Below, piece by piece: positions 48,701-60,309 of a stretch of DNA of 64,000 nt. Each line of letters begins with the position of its first letter. Position 1 is the first letter of the stretch. The stretch is from positions 12,538,297 to 12,602,296 of the forward strand of contig OZ022342.1 of the NCBI GenBank assembly GCA_963989245.1. Direction: 5' to 3'. The position numbers were made by a program, and so were the translations under genes. Source of the stretch: Nansenia antarctica. Its lineage: Eukaryota; Chordata; Actinopteri; Argentiniformes; Microstomatidae. A model generated the notes under the pieces. It searched no databases, was not told the DNA's origin, and was given only the letters and a program-made list of their open reading frames with translations.

Positions 48701-48936
48701 ATTGTAAAGCATGGAATGGAAAGAGGAATTGAGGCAGAAATCGGAGGACGGGTTCTCCGATTGGGATTGATTGAGGCGGGTTCTCCGATTCCGATTGCAT
48801 GGGATTGAATGAGGCAATTTCTTCCTCCTCCAGCCCCCTCTGCTAAATCTACACAAATTCCTTTATTGGAAAACTACTTGCTCAGTTTCTCTTACCAACA
48901 GACAACCAGTGACTACTGTATGATCAGCAAAGAAAT
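45742..48936. other. unassigned unique DNA
   Basis: About 3.2 kb without a recognisable gene or element. A 143-codon plus frame (48036-48467) in a GC-richer patch has no recognisable domain. GGTTAGGGTTAGG occurs at 47352-47364. Confidence 0.4.
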
Positions 48937-49316
48937 GAAAATCAGGTGTAGTGCTGAGGCACAAATGTGTACATGTCAAGCCTGCAAACTGCGACACTTT
49001 AAATGAATGTGCAATAACACTATGTGCAATATGACAACCCTAGGGTACATAAGGTTGCAGAGAAATAGGAAATGTTAGAATAGGTATAGCATAGCATAGA
49101 GTACAGCACAGTGTTTTATCTGTACAGTATAGTATAGTGGATAGTGTACATAGCCTTTATTTATGTAAACCAGCTCCTTTCCCTTCTTGTTTTCTTTTCT
49201 TTTTTTTTTCTTTCCTAGCACCAGGGGAGCCCCCCTCCCAAATTTCGTTGTTTGGTACCTGTACTGTAGCAATGACAATAAAGACCATTCATTCATTCAT
49301 TCATTCATTCATTCAA
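48937..49316 (+). mobile_element. LINE 3' end, family L-tail, copy 2
   Basis: It runs from ATCAGGTGTAGTGCTGAGGC to CAATGACAATAAAGACC and (ATTC)n, like copy 1. It has about 80 extra bases after CCCTAG (GGTACATAAGGTTGC...). It is more 5'-truncated than copies 1 and 3. Confidence 0.82.
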
Positions 49317-49695
49317 ATCATATTGTTTTGATAATCAATAAGTAAACTTTCAGTGAAATGCTGGGATTCCTGAGGATAAATCTTCAAGGTTGACTCATTG
49401 ATGATGTATGTTAAAAGAGTATGCTTTGGAATATGCATCGTAAATCCATTGGAATGAAGGAATGTTTTCTGTCTTATTGATCTGTGTCCGATTTCCCAAA
49501 ACCTATGTTAATTAAAGAGTGCCACAAACCTCTTGATAGCACAGAGCACAGTCGCTTCATACCAGGAATTGAACGTAGCATTCACAAATGTATCTCTCAA
49601 TAGACGCATAGGAACAGCAATGTTAAATCTCCTGATGGTTAGGCTACAGTTACAAACTAGCAGCTGGCTGCCAGCAGCCATGCCCATGGTCTAAG
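49317..49695. other. unassigned tract
   Basis: No gene recognised. Confidence 0.4.
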
Positions 49696-49890
49696 CTATG
49701 GCACAGTATCACACCGCATATTTAACAGGGTACCTATAGAACACAAGGTATCCTTGATGATGCTTGCCGCCCTCCGCCGACACTGGTCTGCCTGGTGGGA
49801 CTCGATGGTAGCGAGTTTGGTGCCGATGATGCACTGGGCGGTTTTCATCACCCATTGCAGAGCCTTCCGGCTGGACACACTACGTTTTCA
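49696..49890 (-). pseudogene. LINE RT C-terminal relic (jockey/Rex1-like)
   Basis: The minus strand reads SSRKALQWVMKTAQCIIGTK LATIES, then CRRRAASIIKDTLCSIGTLL. The pattern K-A-L-Q-x-V-x-x-T-A-x-x-I-x-G-x-x-L followed by C-x-R-x-A-x-x-I-x-K-D is a conserved region near the C-terminus of these RTs. Short and degraded. Confidence 0.65.
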
Positions 49891-51029
49891 TCGTCGGTTT
49901 CTCAGCTGTGTGGTCCATCAATTTTAGAGAGGTTTTTTTTTGGTCTATGTTAAGTGTGATGAAATCAGGACATTCTGTATGGGACGGGACAAGATTTTGT
50001 TGGTGTTATTGGCTTAATAAAGCATTGTCTATTCTCCAGTTTTGAACTGGGTTTTTCTGTGTCTGTTACAGGTAAATGTGGTGTTTATAGAGCTAATTGC
50101 TTTATGCCAGCTATCCTCCTCATCTGATCCGCCCGCGGACATCTCCTTCACGGGGGAGCAGTGGGCCTGTGCCCCGGAGTCTTCTCCCCCGTCGCTCCCT
50201 CTGTCACCTTTCCGCTCGGACAAGTCCCTTTGGTAAATATACCGCCAGAGTTGTGCTAGACCAATATTTTATAAGACTGGGTGGTAGATCACCCACTGCC
50301 ATGTTCAATTTATCTTGCCCCCTCCCCCCTCTTCCCACATCCAACTCAACACAGTCTTTTAATGTGGCCAGTGTGGGACATGGAGGTTATTGATGCACTG
50401 GGCTTTAGGCTTTGTGGGGGGCTTATGGTCCACAATGTCATAATGCTGTCAGTGTCCTTGTCCTTGGTGGAAGGTAAAGAGTTCATCAGGGATCCAGCAT
50501 CAGGTGCCAATGACAACCACCATCCTTTATTTCACACAGGGAGACCATGTTAGAATCTGGGTTAGCTCTGCTTTCCACGTATTATAATAGGAACCAAGGG
50601 AATGCTAAAAGATGACAAGAAAATAACTTGATCCTGAAAAAAACTAAGATCAGACAAAGCTGTGTGTAGTTTTAGCTGAATTTTTAGCTGAACCAGAACA
50701 ATTAGCTAGTGTTACATAACCCTATTAGCTATTTGAATAAATCCAGACTGGAAAAATGTATGGGTATTTTTACTGACTACATTGACACAATCTATACATA
50801 TTCAGAAACAATGGCTAAAGTAATATCTATTATTATATGATGCCATATATCATTAGTATTTATATTATATTATAATACATATATATATATTACATATTAT
50901 GTTAAGATTATAATGAGGTGTGATAAGACTTTACAAAGCAGTCATACATGCTTATAACATGCTTATAACAAGTCTTAGTATAGCATTGTCCAATCACGCC
51001 TATCATGTGGTTACGAGAATCAAGTCCTA
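49891..51029. other. unassigned; AT-rich near 50800-50910
   Basis: No gene recognised. Confidence 0.4.
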
Positions 51030-51117
51030 ATAAACAGATACGCATAATATGCAGATACAATTGATGCAACAATGGATCCAACAATGGATACAAGTACAAT
51101 GATGTCTGCACACCCCT
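51030..51117 (-). mobile_element. DNA transposon end, second copy of the 5035-5150 family
   Basis: On the minus strand: TAGGGGTGTGCAGACATCAT, then TATCC/ATTG motifs. Confidence 0.35.
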
Positions 51118-51382
51118 ATTATGGACACATAAACACATGCTCTAGGAAAAATATTACCCCAAATTCTATTTAATGATGTAATGATTCTGACATTGCAACT
51201 AGCCAAAGACATACAATGCAAGTTCCCCTGCTGGCTGTGAATGTGTAGGGAATATGCAATAGGAGCGCAGGGTTTACCATAAAGAATGGATGTGGAAAAT
51301 GACAGACGGTGCCTTTGCAATGTAGTTATGCAGTGAGGTAGCTGCAAATCACCTCACATTAGTGGGACATTAGAGTGGATAG

Positions 51383-51445
51383 TAGGGGTGTAACAGTTCA
51401 CCAAGCCCACAGTTTGGTTCATATATACCTCGGTTTCTGGGTCAG
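51383..51445 (+). mobile_element. hAT-like terminus (TAGGGGTGTAACAGTT)
   Basis: TAGGGGTGTAACAGTTCACC, then CACAGTTTGGTTCATATATA CC and CGGTTTCTGGGTCA, resembles an abundant fish hAT end. Confidence 0.55.
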
Positions 51446-52670
51446 AAAAGAAAAACAGGGAAATCCCTCTATATCAGTTGTATAGCTTGTGTGACTGTCA
51501 TACAGTGCTTGTGTTTGGAGCACTGGACTTTATTTTACAGTCCTGTGTAGGGCCCTATGATTTTTTAATATATTTTTTTACCTGATTCCGATTTATTCAT
51601 TTGGATTTTCTGTTAAATTTGAGATGTATTCAATTTAACTCAAAATTACACTTAAAAAGATCAAAATTACCAATGTATATTAGGTATATTATTGAAAGTG
51701 AAAGTGCTTCTATTTTCTTTTGTGTTGATAATAGATAGAGCAATGGTACTGCATGTGCACACGTGTAATCTAGTGGCCTATTTGATTGAAATGATCACGG
51801 TAGTATAGTATTCTGTCATGTGCTTTGCAGTTAATGCTGAATTACGTTTTGAAAAACTGGGTTTACCTACAAAAGATCTACATTCTGTGAATAAGAAAAT
51901 ATTGATGAACAAAACCTGCAACATAGGCTCATGCTGTTGAACTGGAACACTCAAGCCATTTCCATGGCTTTTCTTCTACCAATATGTGTTTTAATTAATA
52001 ATTAATAATTCATTTTAAAATTAATTTTGGACTGAAGGGCCACCAAACTGGTGGGTAAAACCCATGAAGCGTTAGACATGTAGTGAATAGTGCATACTAT
52101 ATTCCATTTGGTTTCATTCATTCTTACACTAGCTGTTGGCAAAACAACTTAGTGGGACAAAGGCCTCCTATAGCTGTTCAAACTCACAATACTATCCTGT
52201 TGAATGTCTGACTGCAGCATCCTCTTTTCTCCTCTTTTCCCTAGCCTTGAGGCTCGTTTCATATTCATGTTCAATTTGAGATGTACATAATTGAAGAGCG
52301 AGCACGCGTCTTGGGGAAAGGGTCTGCCCATGTACGAAACACAAATAGATGAATATTACAGGACTTTCAGTGTTCACGGGTTCTGGATGACTAAACACAC
52401 CATCCCACTTCCGTCCTACTCTTGTTTACTGCCTCTCTTGCAGTCATTAAAACACGGCAACCATAATAGTGACCACAGCCCCAATAATGGCAGTTAATGC
52501 TACACCTCTGGGGGTGTGAGAGCTCATTAATGCTTAGTAGATTATGCTTCATAAGGGGTTGTGCTTCAGTGTTGATTACATAACAAGTTCCAGGCTGAGG
52601 TAAGACTACAACTTTAGACAGTGTTAGTCTCTGTCAGCATGTGAGGATAACGGCTGAGTATCCTCTTTTT
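51446..52670. other. unassigned AT-rich DNA
   Basis: No gene recognised. Confidence 0.4.
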
Positions 52671-53585
52671 TCCTCTGTGGAGTTCCCCAGGGGTCCATTC
52701 TAGGACTGTTGCTTTTCAGCCTATACGTGCTACCCCTCAGCTGGGGTAGGAGGCACAGCATTAACTACCATAGCTATGCTGACGACACTCAGCTTTATAT
52801 CTCAGTAACGCCCAATGACTACGGGATGGTTGACCACCTGATTAGATTGTATTGCTGATATCAATGCATGGATGACACAAAATGTTCTCCAACTCAATCA
52901 GGAAAAAACAGAGGTATTGATCATCGGCGAGAAAGCCGAGAGAGAGGAATGATCTGCACATTTGAAAACACTCACACTAAGTGCCAGGCCAGAAATCTAA
53001 CTGTCATAATTGACTCAGATCTTAACTTTGAAACCCATATCAAGAATACAACAAAAATATCCTTCTATCATTTAAGAAACATTACTACGGTATCTTATTC
53101 TCTCCCAGGCAGACACTGATAAACTAATGCGTTTGTCACTAGCAGACTTGATTACTGCAATGCTCTCCTGACAGGTCTACCAAAAAAAAGTGATTAGTCG
53201 ACTGCAAATGGCTCCCTGTCAGTTATAGAATAGACTTCAAGATTATTTTACTAGTCTATAAATCACTCCACTGCCATGCACCCAAATACACCAAATAGAC
53301 CCCTGAGGTCCACTGGCACTGAACTCCTGACGGTCCCAGAAGCCAGGACCAAGAGATATGGAGAGACAGCTTTCAGTATATATACTCCCAGATTATGGAA
53401 CACCCTATACCTGAGAGCTTGAGATTGTCCAAAACATTTAAGCGAGACCTCAAAACCTACTTATTCAATCTCGTCTTTTAAATGTCCATCTTAGTTGTTG
53501 CTTTATCTTCTTTCCTCTTTCGGAAGCTCATTGGGTCACATTTTGTGAGAAATGCGCTATACAAATACAATTAGATTTGATTTGA
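52671..53585 (+). pseudogene. L2-type LINE relic, RT palm to 3' end
   Basis: The plus strand, in mixed frames, shows the GVPQGS-like block (GTTCCCCAGGGGTCCATTCT), LLFSLYVLPL, SYADDTQLYISV (RT catalytic YADD, about 52770-52805), INAWMTQNVLQLNQEKTEVL, NLTVIIDSDLNFETHIKN, and remnants of the thumb/C-terminal region (LQADTDKLM, KTYLFNLVF-like). It ends in GTGAGAAATGCGCTATACAA, an L2-like tail. It has more than five frameshifts or stops, so it is old. Confidence 0.82.
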
Positions 53586-54082
53586 GTGTTTGGCTTCTGA
53601 CATAAAACTGAATTATCCTGCATAGAGATTTTATTTTTGAAAACTTCCCTGCAAAAATACAGAAAATAGGGTCAAAGTAAGCGGCAAACATGAGACATGT
53701 GCAGAGTGATACAGAGCGCAGAGTGCAGAGTGATACAGAGCTATTAAGATAAGAGGTTGATGACGCATATGGGAAGGTAGAGGAGGTGTTGATGGCAACA
53801 ACACAGACCACTGGAGAGGAAGGCAGGTCTGGAAGGAGAGAGACAGAGTATTATTGTGGGAAGTGTTCTAATCATTTCCCAAATCTCATCTGACGCTAGG
53901 AAGGGCGAGGGAGGGCCAGGTAGGGGCGCCTATTCTGGATAGCACCATGCTGTGTCATAATCACTCAAGCTGCTTCGTCCTTTTGGAACACGGTAGTTAT
54001 CCTCTAGTGGTAAGGATTTCAATAACCTTGACTTGGGCTAGCACCTTCCCTGGGTGCCGACTCACCCTCCACTAGCCAGTTT
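53586..54082. other. unassigned tract
   Basis: No gene recognised. Confidence 0.4.
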
Positions 54083-54244
54083 GATTCTTTCAAATGACAT
54101 TCCTTTGAGTTTCCTTTCAGCACGTCACCACCATGTCCCACATCTCAGCCAGGATAAGACTTTGACCAAAGTCTAGTTTCATGGGGACTTTGTGAGCTGT
54201 GCGCTTAAACGTCATTGTGACACTCTATAGGAAAAGTACAGGTA
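54083..54244 (+). repeat. dispersed direct repeat, copy 1 (about 160 bp)
   Basis: From GATTCTTTCAAATGACATTC through TTTCAGCACGTCACCACCAT to GGAAAAGTACAGGTA. Copy 2 is at 56731-56889 in the same orientation with a few substitutions and small indels. Confidence 0.88.
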
Positions 54245-55626
54245 CAACTGTATTTACTGTGCTCAGCCAGGAAAATGTTGTTTGAGATAAATTGTTGACA
54301 ATGGACAATCAAATCGATTGCATTGATAATTAATGGGGTAAAGACAAAGTATTTCAATGTGCAATAACATATTGCATATGTGCATATTTGCCCACACATC
54401 TTGTGGTTTGAAGTGTACTTTTTTACTTATTCTTTTAGAAAACATATGCTTTTAGCTCTTACATGTACCTTATTCAATCTAGAAATAACATGTATTCATG
54501 TTATATTCAATATGTAAGCCCTTCAAAACACAAAATGTGGGATTCGTATGTCTTGACCAAACAACCTATGTATTATTAGTGCATGGTATCTATCTAATTC
54601 CGTGATTACACTGTTACACTAATGTGTAAAAAATGTACGCCACAAAACTTTACTTGTACTCTGGCGACGTTAGTTAGTGCTGAGGGCACAGTACTCCTAG
54701 CCTGCAGGAGAAAGAACCAACATTGTTATTGTTTTTCTGGAACAAAAAAAAAAAGAAAAAAAAAAAGTGTTCTAAATGCCTTTGTCACATACAGTGAAGT
54801 GATACTATTACTGTCTTCTAAATTAACTTGCTGTCCTCTTAGACAGAGTAAAGAATGCGTTCGTGAGAGCACAATTTGCCAAAAGTGAATTGAAATGCCT
54901 GGGCATTCAATTATGCTGTCACGAAACATCTCACAATCGGAGAAGCGAGGAGCGGTTGACTCTCTGGAGCCGATGAATGGTTATTGTGCCGGCAGTTGGA
55001 TTTCCTGAAAGCCCCTTCCTAAGACAGAGGACCACAGAGGATCAGTCTGGAGCGCCATAAATAAAACTCATCACTTTCTCCAGCTCATTACCCTGTCATC
55101 CCAAATAAGGAGGTCTCATTTCCCCTAAATGATAAACTAATACCGGAGCGGAGTGAGGGGCTGCCGGGAAGATGTATGGCAAAGCAATTAGTTAGCTTCA
55201 GACTTGAAACACATCCTCCATCTTTAAAAAGCCAATCCCACTGTGCTGTAGGCATTGGCCATGTATTTTAATATGTTTAATGGTAAGACATTGCTGTATT
55301 GGGACAAGATGCCTTTTCTTTTTTTTGTAGATGGCGATCTGTATGAAATGTGGAATCTAGTTCCAGCTTTATATCCTCAGCAAATGTCCTCCATTAGTTC
55401 ACTTGTATACACAGCAACCTCTTATCCTACTAACAAGGTAATTATGGCCTTTGAGCGCCTTAGTTATGTCAAGATCATCGCTCACCATGCATATCACTGT
55501 ATAGGTTTCATGCTATTTTTAAACTGCTTTTTGAAAGCATTGTTCATATCAAGGAAAATTAGACCATCATTGGAGAGTATGATCATTGTTACTTTTTCTT
55601 TGCAGTATTGCAGCAAAATGGACCAT
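54245..55626. other. unassigned unique DNA
   Basis: No gene recognised. About 54900-55250 is repeat-free and compositionally balanced and could be regulatory, but nothing in one sequence can show this. Confidence 0.35.
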
Positions 55627-56077
55627 AATGAATGAATGAATGAATGGACTTTATTGTCATTGCTACAGTACAGGTACCAAACAACGAAATTTAGGAGGGG
55701 TGGCTCCCCTGGTGTTAGGAAAGGGGGAAAAAAAACTTTTTTAAAAATCACAAGAAGGGAAGGAGCTGGTTTACATAAATAAAGGCTATGTACACTATCC
55801 ACTGTACTATACTGTACAGATAGACGACTAGGGTTGTCATATTGCACAATAGTATTATTTCACATTTGTTTAAAGTGTCACAGTTTGCAGGCTTGAAATG
55901 TACATGTTTGTGCCTCAGCACTACACCTGATTTTTTCAGGCCAGCAGCTGCCATCAATCCGTCCAGACTGTCCAGGGCCCAGAACTTAGGTCTTTGCTGT
56001 GTTCAGGGCCTGGACGGCCCTGTGGTAGAAGCTGTTCTTCAGTCTGTTTGTCCTTGCGGCCAGGGTCCTTGGCCTTC
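55627..56077 (-). mobile_element. LINE 3' end, family L-tail, copy 3, inverted
   Basis: The plus strand starts with (AATG)n, then GTCTTTATTGTCATTGCTAC-like sequence and GGTACCAAACAACGAAATTT. It continues to the last RT codons (inverse of GCCGCAAGGACAAACAGACT GAAGAACAGC). It is the antisense counterpart of copies 1 and 2. Confidence 0.82.
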
Positions 56078-56730
56078 GGTAAGTAATATGAAGTTGCTGT
56101 GTAATAGCATCAGCTGAAATAACACAAGATTTTCATGGTGAAAGAAAGACTATGCAATGCATGAAGTGGATTGTTGTCCACAAGATGTTTTTTATGTTCA
56201 TAAATGTAAAGTGAAATGACAGCCTCCAAATCAAAGGTGTGAATTGTCATTCCTTTTCCCATAGATTTAGACAAAGAATGTCAATTGTTCGAACTGATTT
56301 TGCTTAGTACAACACTCTTGGCTACATGTCACCTAATCTCACTTTAACTTGTTGTCATCACTCTGATACTGCATATAGAAACGCAATTTTAAAATATATA
56401 TTAGTTGTCAACTAAAGCATTTGTTGATTAAACTATTCTAATAATGGATCAATGTACATCCCTATTCATTTCAATTCACCTCTTACCTTGACAGAATTTG
56501 AATTTGAATTGACCCCAGTCCTGGTGCATAGCATTAATGCATTATGTAAGGATGAATATTACCTTGGAGTCAATCATGAGTCAATCAAGAGTCAATTATG
56601 TGCATTTTTAATTAAATGACTGTCAGCTAGGATGTTTTAGAGGATCACTTGGTTTCACCATCTCAACAAGGCTACGATGCACCTACCGGTAATAACACAG
56701 CCAGCCTTACTTATAAAGGATAGCAACTGT
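56078..56730. other. unassigned tract
   Basis: No gene recognised. Confidence 0.4.
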
Positions 56731-56889
56731 GATTCTTTCAAATTACATTCATTTGAGTTTATTTTCAGCACGTCACCACCATGTCCCACATCTCAGCCGT
56801 TTCTGGATAAGCAAAGTCTAGTTTCATGGGGACTTTGTGAGCTGTGCACTTATACGTCATTGTGACACTCTATAGGAAAAGTACAGGTA
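56731..56889 (+). repeat. dispersed direct repeat, copy 2
   Basis: Same sequence as 54083-54244. Near-identical core GTCACCACCATGTCCCACAT CTCAGCC and CTAGTTTCATGGGGACTTTG TGAGCTGTG. Confidence 0.88.
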
Positions 56890-57673
56890 TGGCCTGTCCA
56901 CATGTTACCATGCACTACAGCATGAGTCAAGTTAACAGCAATGTTCAATACCTGATTAAATATGGATGTCTGTTCCTCTATGGCCATTACGGAAAACTTT
57001 TTCTGCATGTCCTTTTATAGCAATGGACCTTTTTCATCCTATCGTGATTGAAGTGCAACAAGTGCCTTGAGGCAAAGATAGCCGTCATTCTTCTCCACTC
57101 AAAGTCCCTGTGAGGTTGGGCCATAAGAGGTTGTACGATGAGAATTGTCACTGCTCTTTGTGACAACACTGCAAACAGATTAAATATTCAATAAAAATGG
57201 GGCTGAAACATTGTCTATGTGTCCATAGGGGATTGGTGCAATTTCATTATATATCTACAAAAGCTAGAGTGCCACTTCTAAATTATTGCACATGGTCTAA
57301 CAAGCCCCTTTGGCCATCCAAATAGCAGTCTTGTCAGCAGTCTAGGCAAGGGGCTGTCAACATTCGCCCCTGCTTTTAAGGTTGTTTTGTCATTTTCCAC
57401 CCCTTGCAAAATTAACTAGGTGACATAAAATGATATACATTATTCAACCAGATGTACTTCCTTTAATGGAACAAAGTGGAAATGTCTTGTCTTCCCCCAC
57501 TTGTTCTCTACCCCAGGTTAAAAGCATACAGTATATTGTAGTGAGCCCAACAAGTGTGTGACATTCCCAAAAGATTCAAGAGAAATGTCAGCAACACATT
57601 TTTCTCCTCTTTTTGCCAGAATCAGCACATTCGGAAGTCCATTAGCGTTGCCTGGGAAAAGTAAAGATCTGAA
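56890..57673. other. unassigned unique DNA
   Basis: No gene recognised. Confidence 0.4.
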
Positions 57674-58322
57674 CTTTGCTGCTGGACCAAACTTTGTTCT
57701 TTATCTCCATCAGCAATGGGGCCTGGGTCCATGGATATCCTTCAGGACCTAAATCTAATCCATGTAAAGATATAGGGCGATTTCACACCTAATTCGTTTG
57801 CTAAAGTTCGACTCAAAGTTCACTTGGTTGTTACATTGTATTTTTTTCATTTGGTCTGGTTCATTTCACATTGCCCAATTGCAAACACACCGCAGATCTA
57901 TACTAAATAATTTACTGATGTAGCATCATTCGCATATTGGCAAGAAATTTAGCGGGGGTTCAACAAACAAATCACATACTATATACATTCCCACACTTCA
58001 CAGTCCAATGGTTATCAAAAGGACACACAGGCACAACAAAAACAAAAAGGCCAAAACAAAAATATATATTCTTATGTAAACATTGGGGCATTGGCCTACG
58101 TAATAATTTAGTAGTAACTTACCACTGCCTGCATCATCTGGAAGACGGAAGATGGCGAGAATCATGGCTGTGTTGTGGAAATCCACCTAGCAAATGAATT
58201 AGGTGTGAAATCGCCCTATATCTGTACATGGATTAGATTTAGATTTAGGTCCTGAAGAATATCCATGGACCCAGGCCCCATTGCTGATGGAGATAAAGAA
58301 CAAGTTTGGTCCAGCAGCAAAG
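57674..58322. mobile_element. long inverted repeat enclosing a MITE-like element
   Basis: Left arm 57674-57803 is inverted as right arm 58189-58322 with few differences (one is a 6-bp ATTTAG duplication in the right arm). The inner parts of the arms are TIR-like: TAGGGCGATTTCACACCTAA at 57773 and its inverse ending TCGCCCTA at 58218. The outer about 100 bp of each arm (GACCAAACTTTGTTCTTTAT, GGGTCCATGGATAT) also pair. The 385-bp centre has no intact gene. Confidence 0.82.
58100..58188 (-). other. exon-like fragment in the loop of the inverted repeat
   Basis: The minus strand reads HNTAMILAIFRLPDDAGSG and then GTAAGTTAC, a strong splice-donor match, at about 58120-58128. The family is not recognised. 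It could be a first exon piece of an autonomous relative or a captured host exon. Confidence 0.3.
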
Positions 58323-58905
58323 ACTATGAATTATTTATGAATGAATCACAATGTAAGCTTATTACACTTACAAGCAGAAAGACACTCTCAACAAAGTTCA
58401 GTGAAATCTCTGAGGCGCAGCTCAGAACTGTCCTCCTTAAAGCCCATAACCATGGACAGAGATAGGGATGCTGACGGTGTGAACAGGTGCCCAGTACTGC
58501 ACTTCCGACAGTCTGCAAGCAGTACATTTCCACAACCTTCAAAAATATAATATTCATATTAATATAATATTTCTATCACAAATATGTGATAGACAATATA
58601 CTGTATGCTTAACCTTGACACATGTGGGGTGATTTGAAAACAATAGGGTCTTGTGAGACTGCGGGGTCTTGTGAGACCAATACTTATTGAACCATTACAT
58701 TCAATCAAAATGTGAAATCAGTATGTCCTTTTACTCACAGTCCTTTGTTCTAGTCATAACTTCACAGTCGGGGACACCACTATGCCCCTCTCTGTGGGTG
58801 TGGATAGCAATTTATGTCTCTCTTTCTTCTAGGTTGCCTAGAGTCAGTCTTGGTTGGTGTGGGAGTGAGGTTGTGTTGTTCCATGTATTCATGCCATTTC
58901 TCAAC
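58323..58905. other. unassigned tract
   Basis: No gene recognised. Confidence 0.4.
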
Positions 58906-59353
58906 TGTTACGTTCTAGTTCTCTAGGGTGAAGAAGAAGTAACAAAATTACAGTTGGTAAGTAATATAAAGATATTTATTAGGCCAAGACAATTTAAAAG
59001 TCTTATAGTAAGGATAAAAACAGAATTGGAAACTACAAACAAATGCCTCAAAACAAAACAAACAATAAACACATCCCGAGGATGGTTCTTTAAAACAATA
59101 AACCAAAAAGTCACTAATAACAAATCCTTAAAGTATAAAGTGACTATTGAATACAAAACACAAAGTATCAACTAAATAATAACTGAACAAAGTCTCAACA
59201 CAATTATAACCAAATGAAGTATCATCCCTGGACTGGACTCATCTCCTATTTAGCTTTTTAAAGAGATACAAACACAGACACAGACAACCAGAACAGACAC
59301 TACAACAGACACAAACATATCGACAGACAACCAGGCTACTCATAGCCGTCACA
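58906..59353 (-). repeat. possible 3' LTR of the ERV
   Basis: On the minus strand it would run TGTGACGGC...GAACGTAACA, with AATAAA about 75 bp before the end. The end at 58906 is plausible. The start is uncertain because no clear polypurine tract precedes it. Confidence 0.4.
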
Positions 59354-60091
59354 TCAACCATAGACAGTGAGAGTGAACAACACTGTCAACACAGTTTGCA
59401 GCATTACAAATAGTGGCACCTGCAGAAGTAGTGTTATACGATATGGTCACATCACATAATATCTTACCCATAACTATATACGTACCCTTAGACTTCCAAC
59501 ACCATGCAGCTACTAAAGGAACAACATGAAATACAGGAGGAAAAGCACTGAATGTTCTTTTACTGTACTTAGGTATATACCAAGAATCAAACATAGTCAC
59601 ACCTCCTGACTCGATATAGGTAGATTCTGTCACAGGTAGTGTCTTTAGGTCTAAGCTGGACAAGAAAAACATTCATGGTTAGGTCTATAGCACCATTATC
59701 TGAAGACTACCCGTTCGAGCACTTGCATAATTCAGTACAATTGAAAGGCCCTGACCCGAAAGGCAAACCCATTACATCATTGTGAGGGATCAGAGTGCAG
59801 ACCCAACTGGATGACCGGTTGTTGATTTGAGCGTGTCTCAATACCAGGGAATGTCTCTCCTTGTGGTGAGGTTATCTGGGTCTGTTGCTTCAAGTTGGAA
59901 GGTTTTTTCTCAGTTTGAGGGGAGTCGGTGTAGTGAGAGGGGAAGGGGGAGTCAGCAAAAGAGTGTTTGTGGCAGGATTGAGAGGTTACAAGCACTTCAC
60001 CCCTTGTATGTGAGCCTGTGTGCTCTTCGTCTGCTTCTGGGCCCTACCAGGCCTGCGTTGGTCCCATTCTCAGGTCACCCACCCACATGAT
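59354..60091 (-). other. ERV 3' region, possible env remnant
   Basis: Minus-strand open frames at 59349-59672 and 59777-59995 occupy the env position. I do not recognise env domains in them, so the assignment is positional only. Confidence 0.3.
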
Positions 60092-60309
60092 AGGGGGGTA
60101 GTGGTGGTCTAGTGGATCGTGAGTTGGACTTGGGATCGGAAGGTTGTGAGTTCAAATCCCGCCTGAAGCCACACCACTTCTAGTGTGCCCTTGGGTAAGG
60201 CACTTAGCCCTCAGTTACTCCAGGGGGAATGTCCCTGTAATTCGTAATTGTAAGTCGCTTTGGATAAAAGCGTCTGCTAAATGGCAAAATTATTATTAAT
60301 TAATAAATT
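60092..60309 (+). mobile_element. tRNA-derived SINE with L2-type tail, 7-bp target duplication
   Basis: The head has an A box TGGTCTAGTGG (60105-60115) and a B-box-like AGTTCAAATCC (60149-60159). The middle contains CCCTTGGGTAAGGCACTTAG. The 3' tail TGTAAGTCGCTTTGGATAAA AGCGTCTGCTAAATG (60250-60284) is the stem-loop tail shared with L2 LINEs, recognised by the LINE RT. A short ATT-rich end follows. ACATGAT flanks both sides (60085-60091, 60310-60316). V-SINE/HE1-like. Confidence 0.92.
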
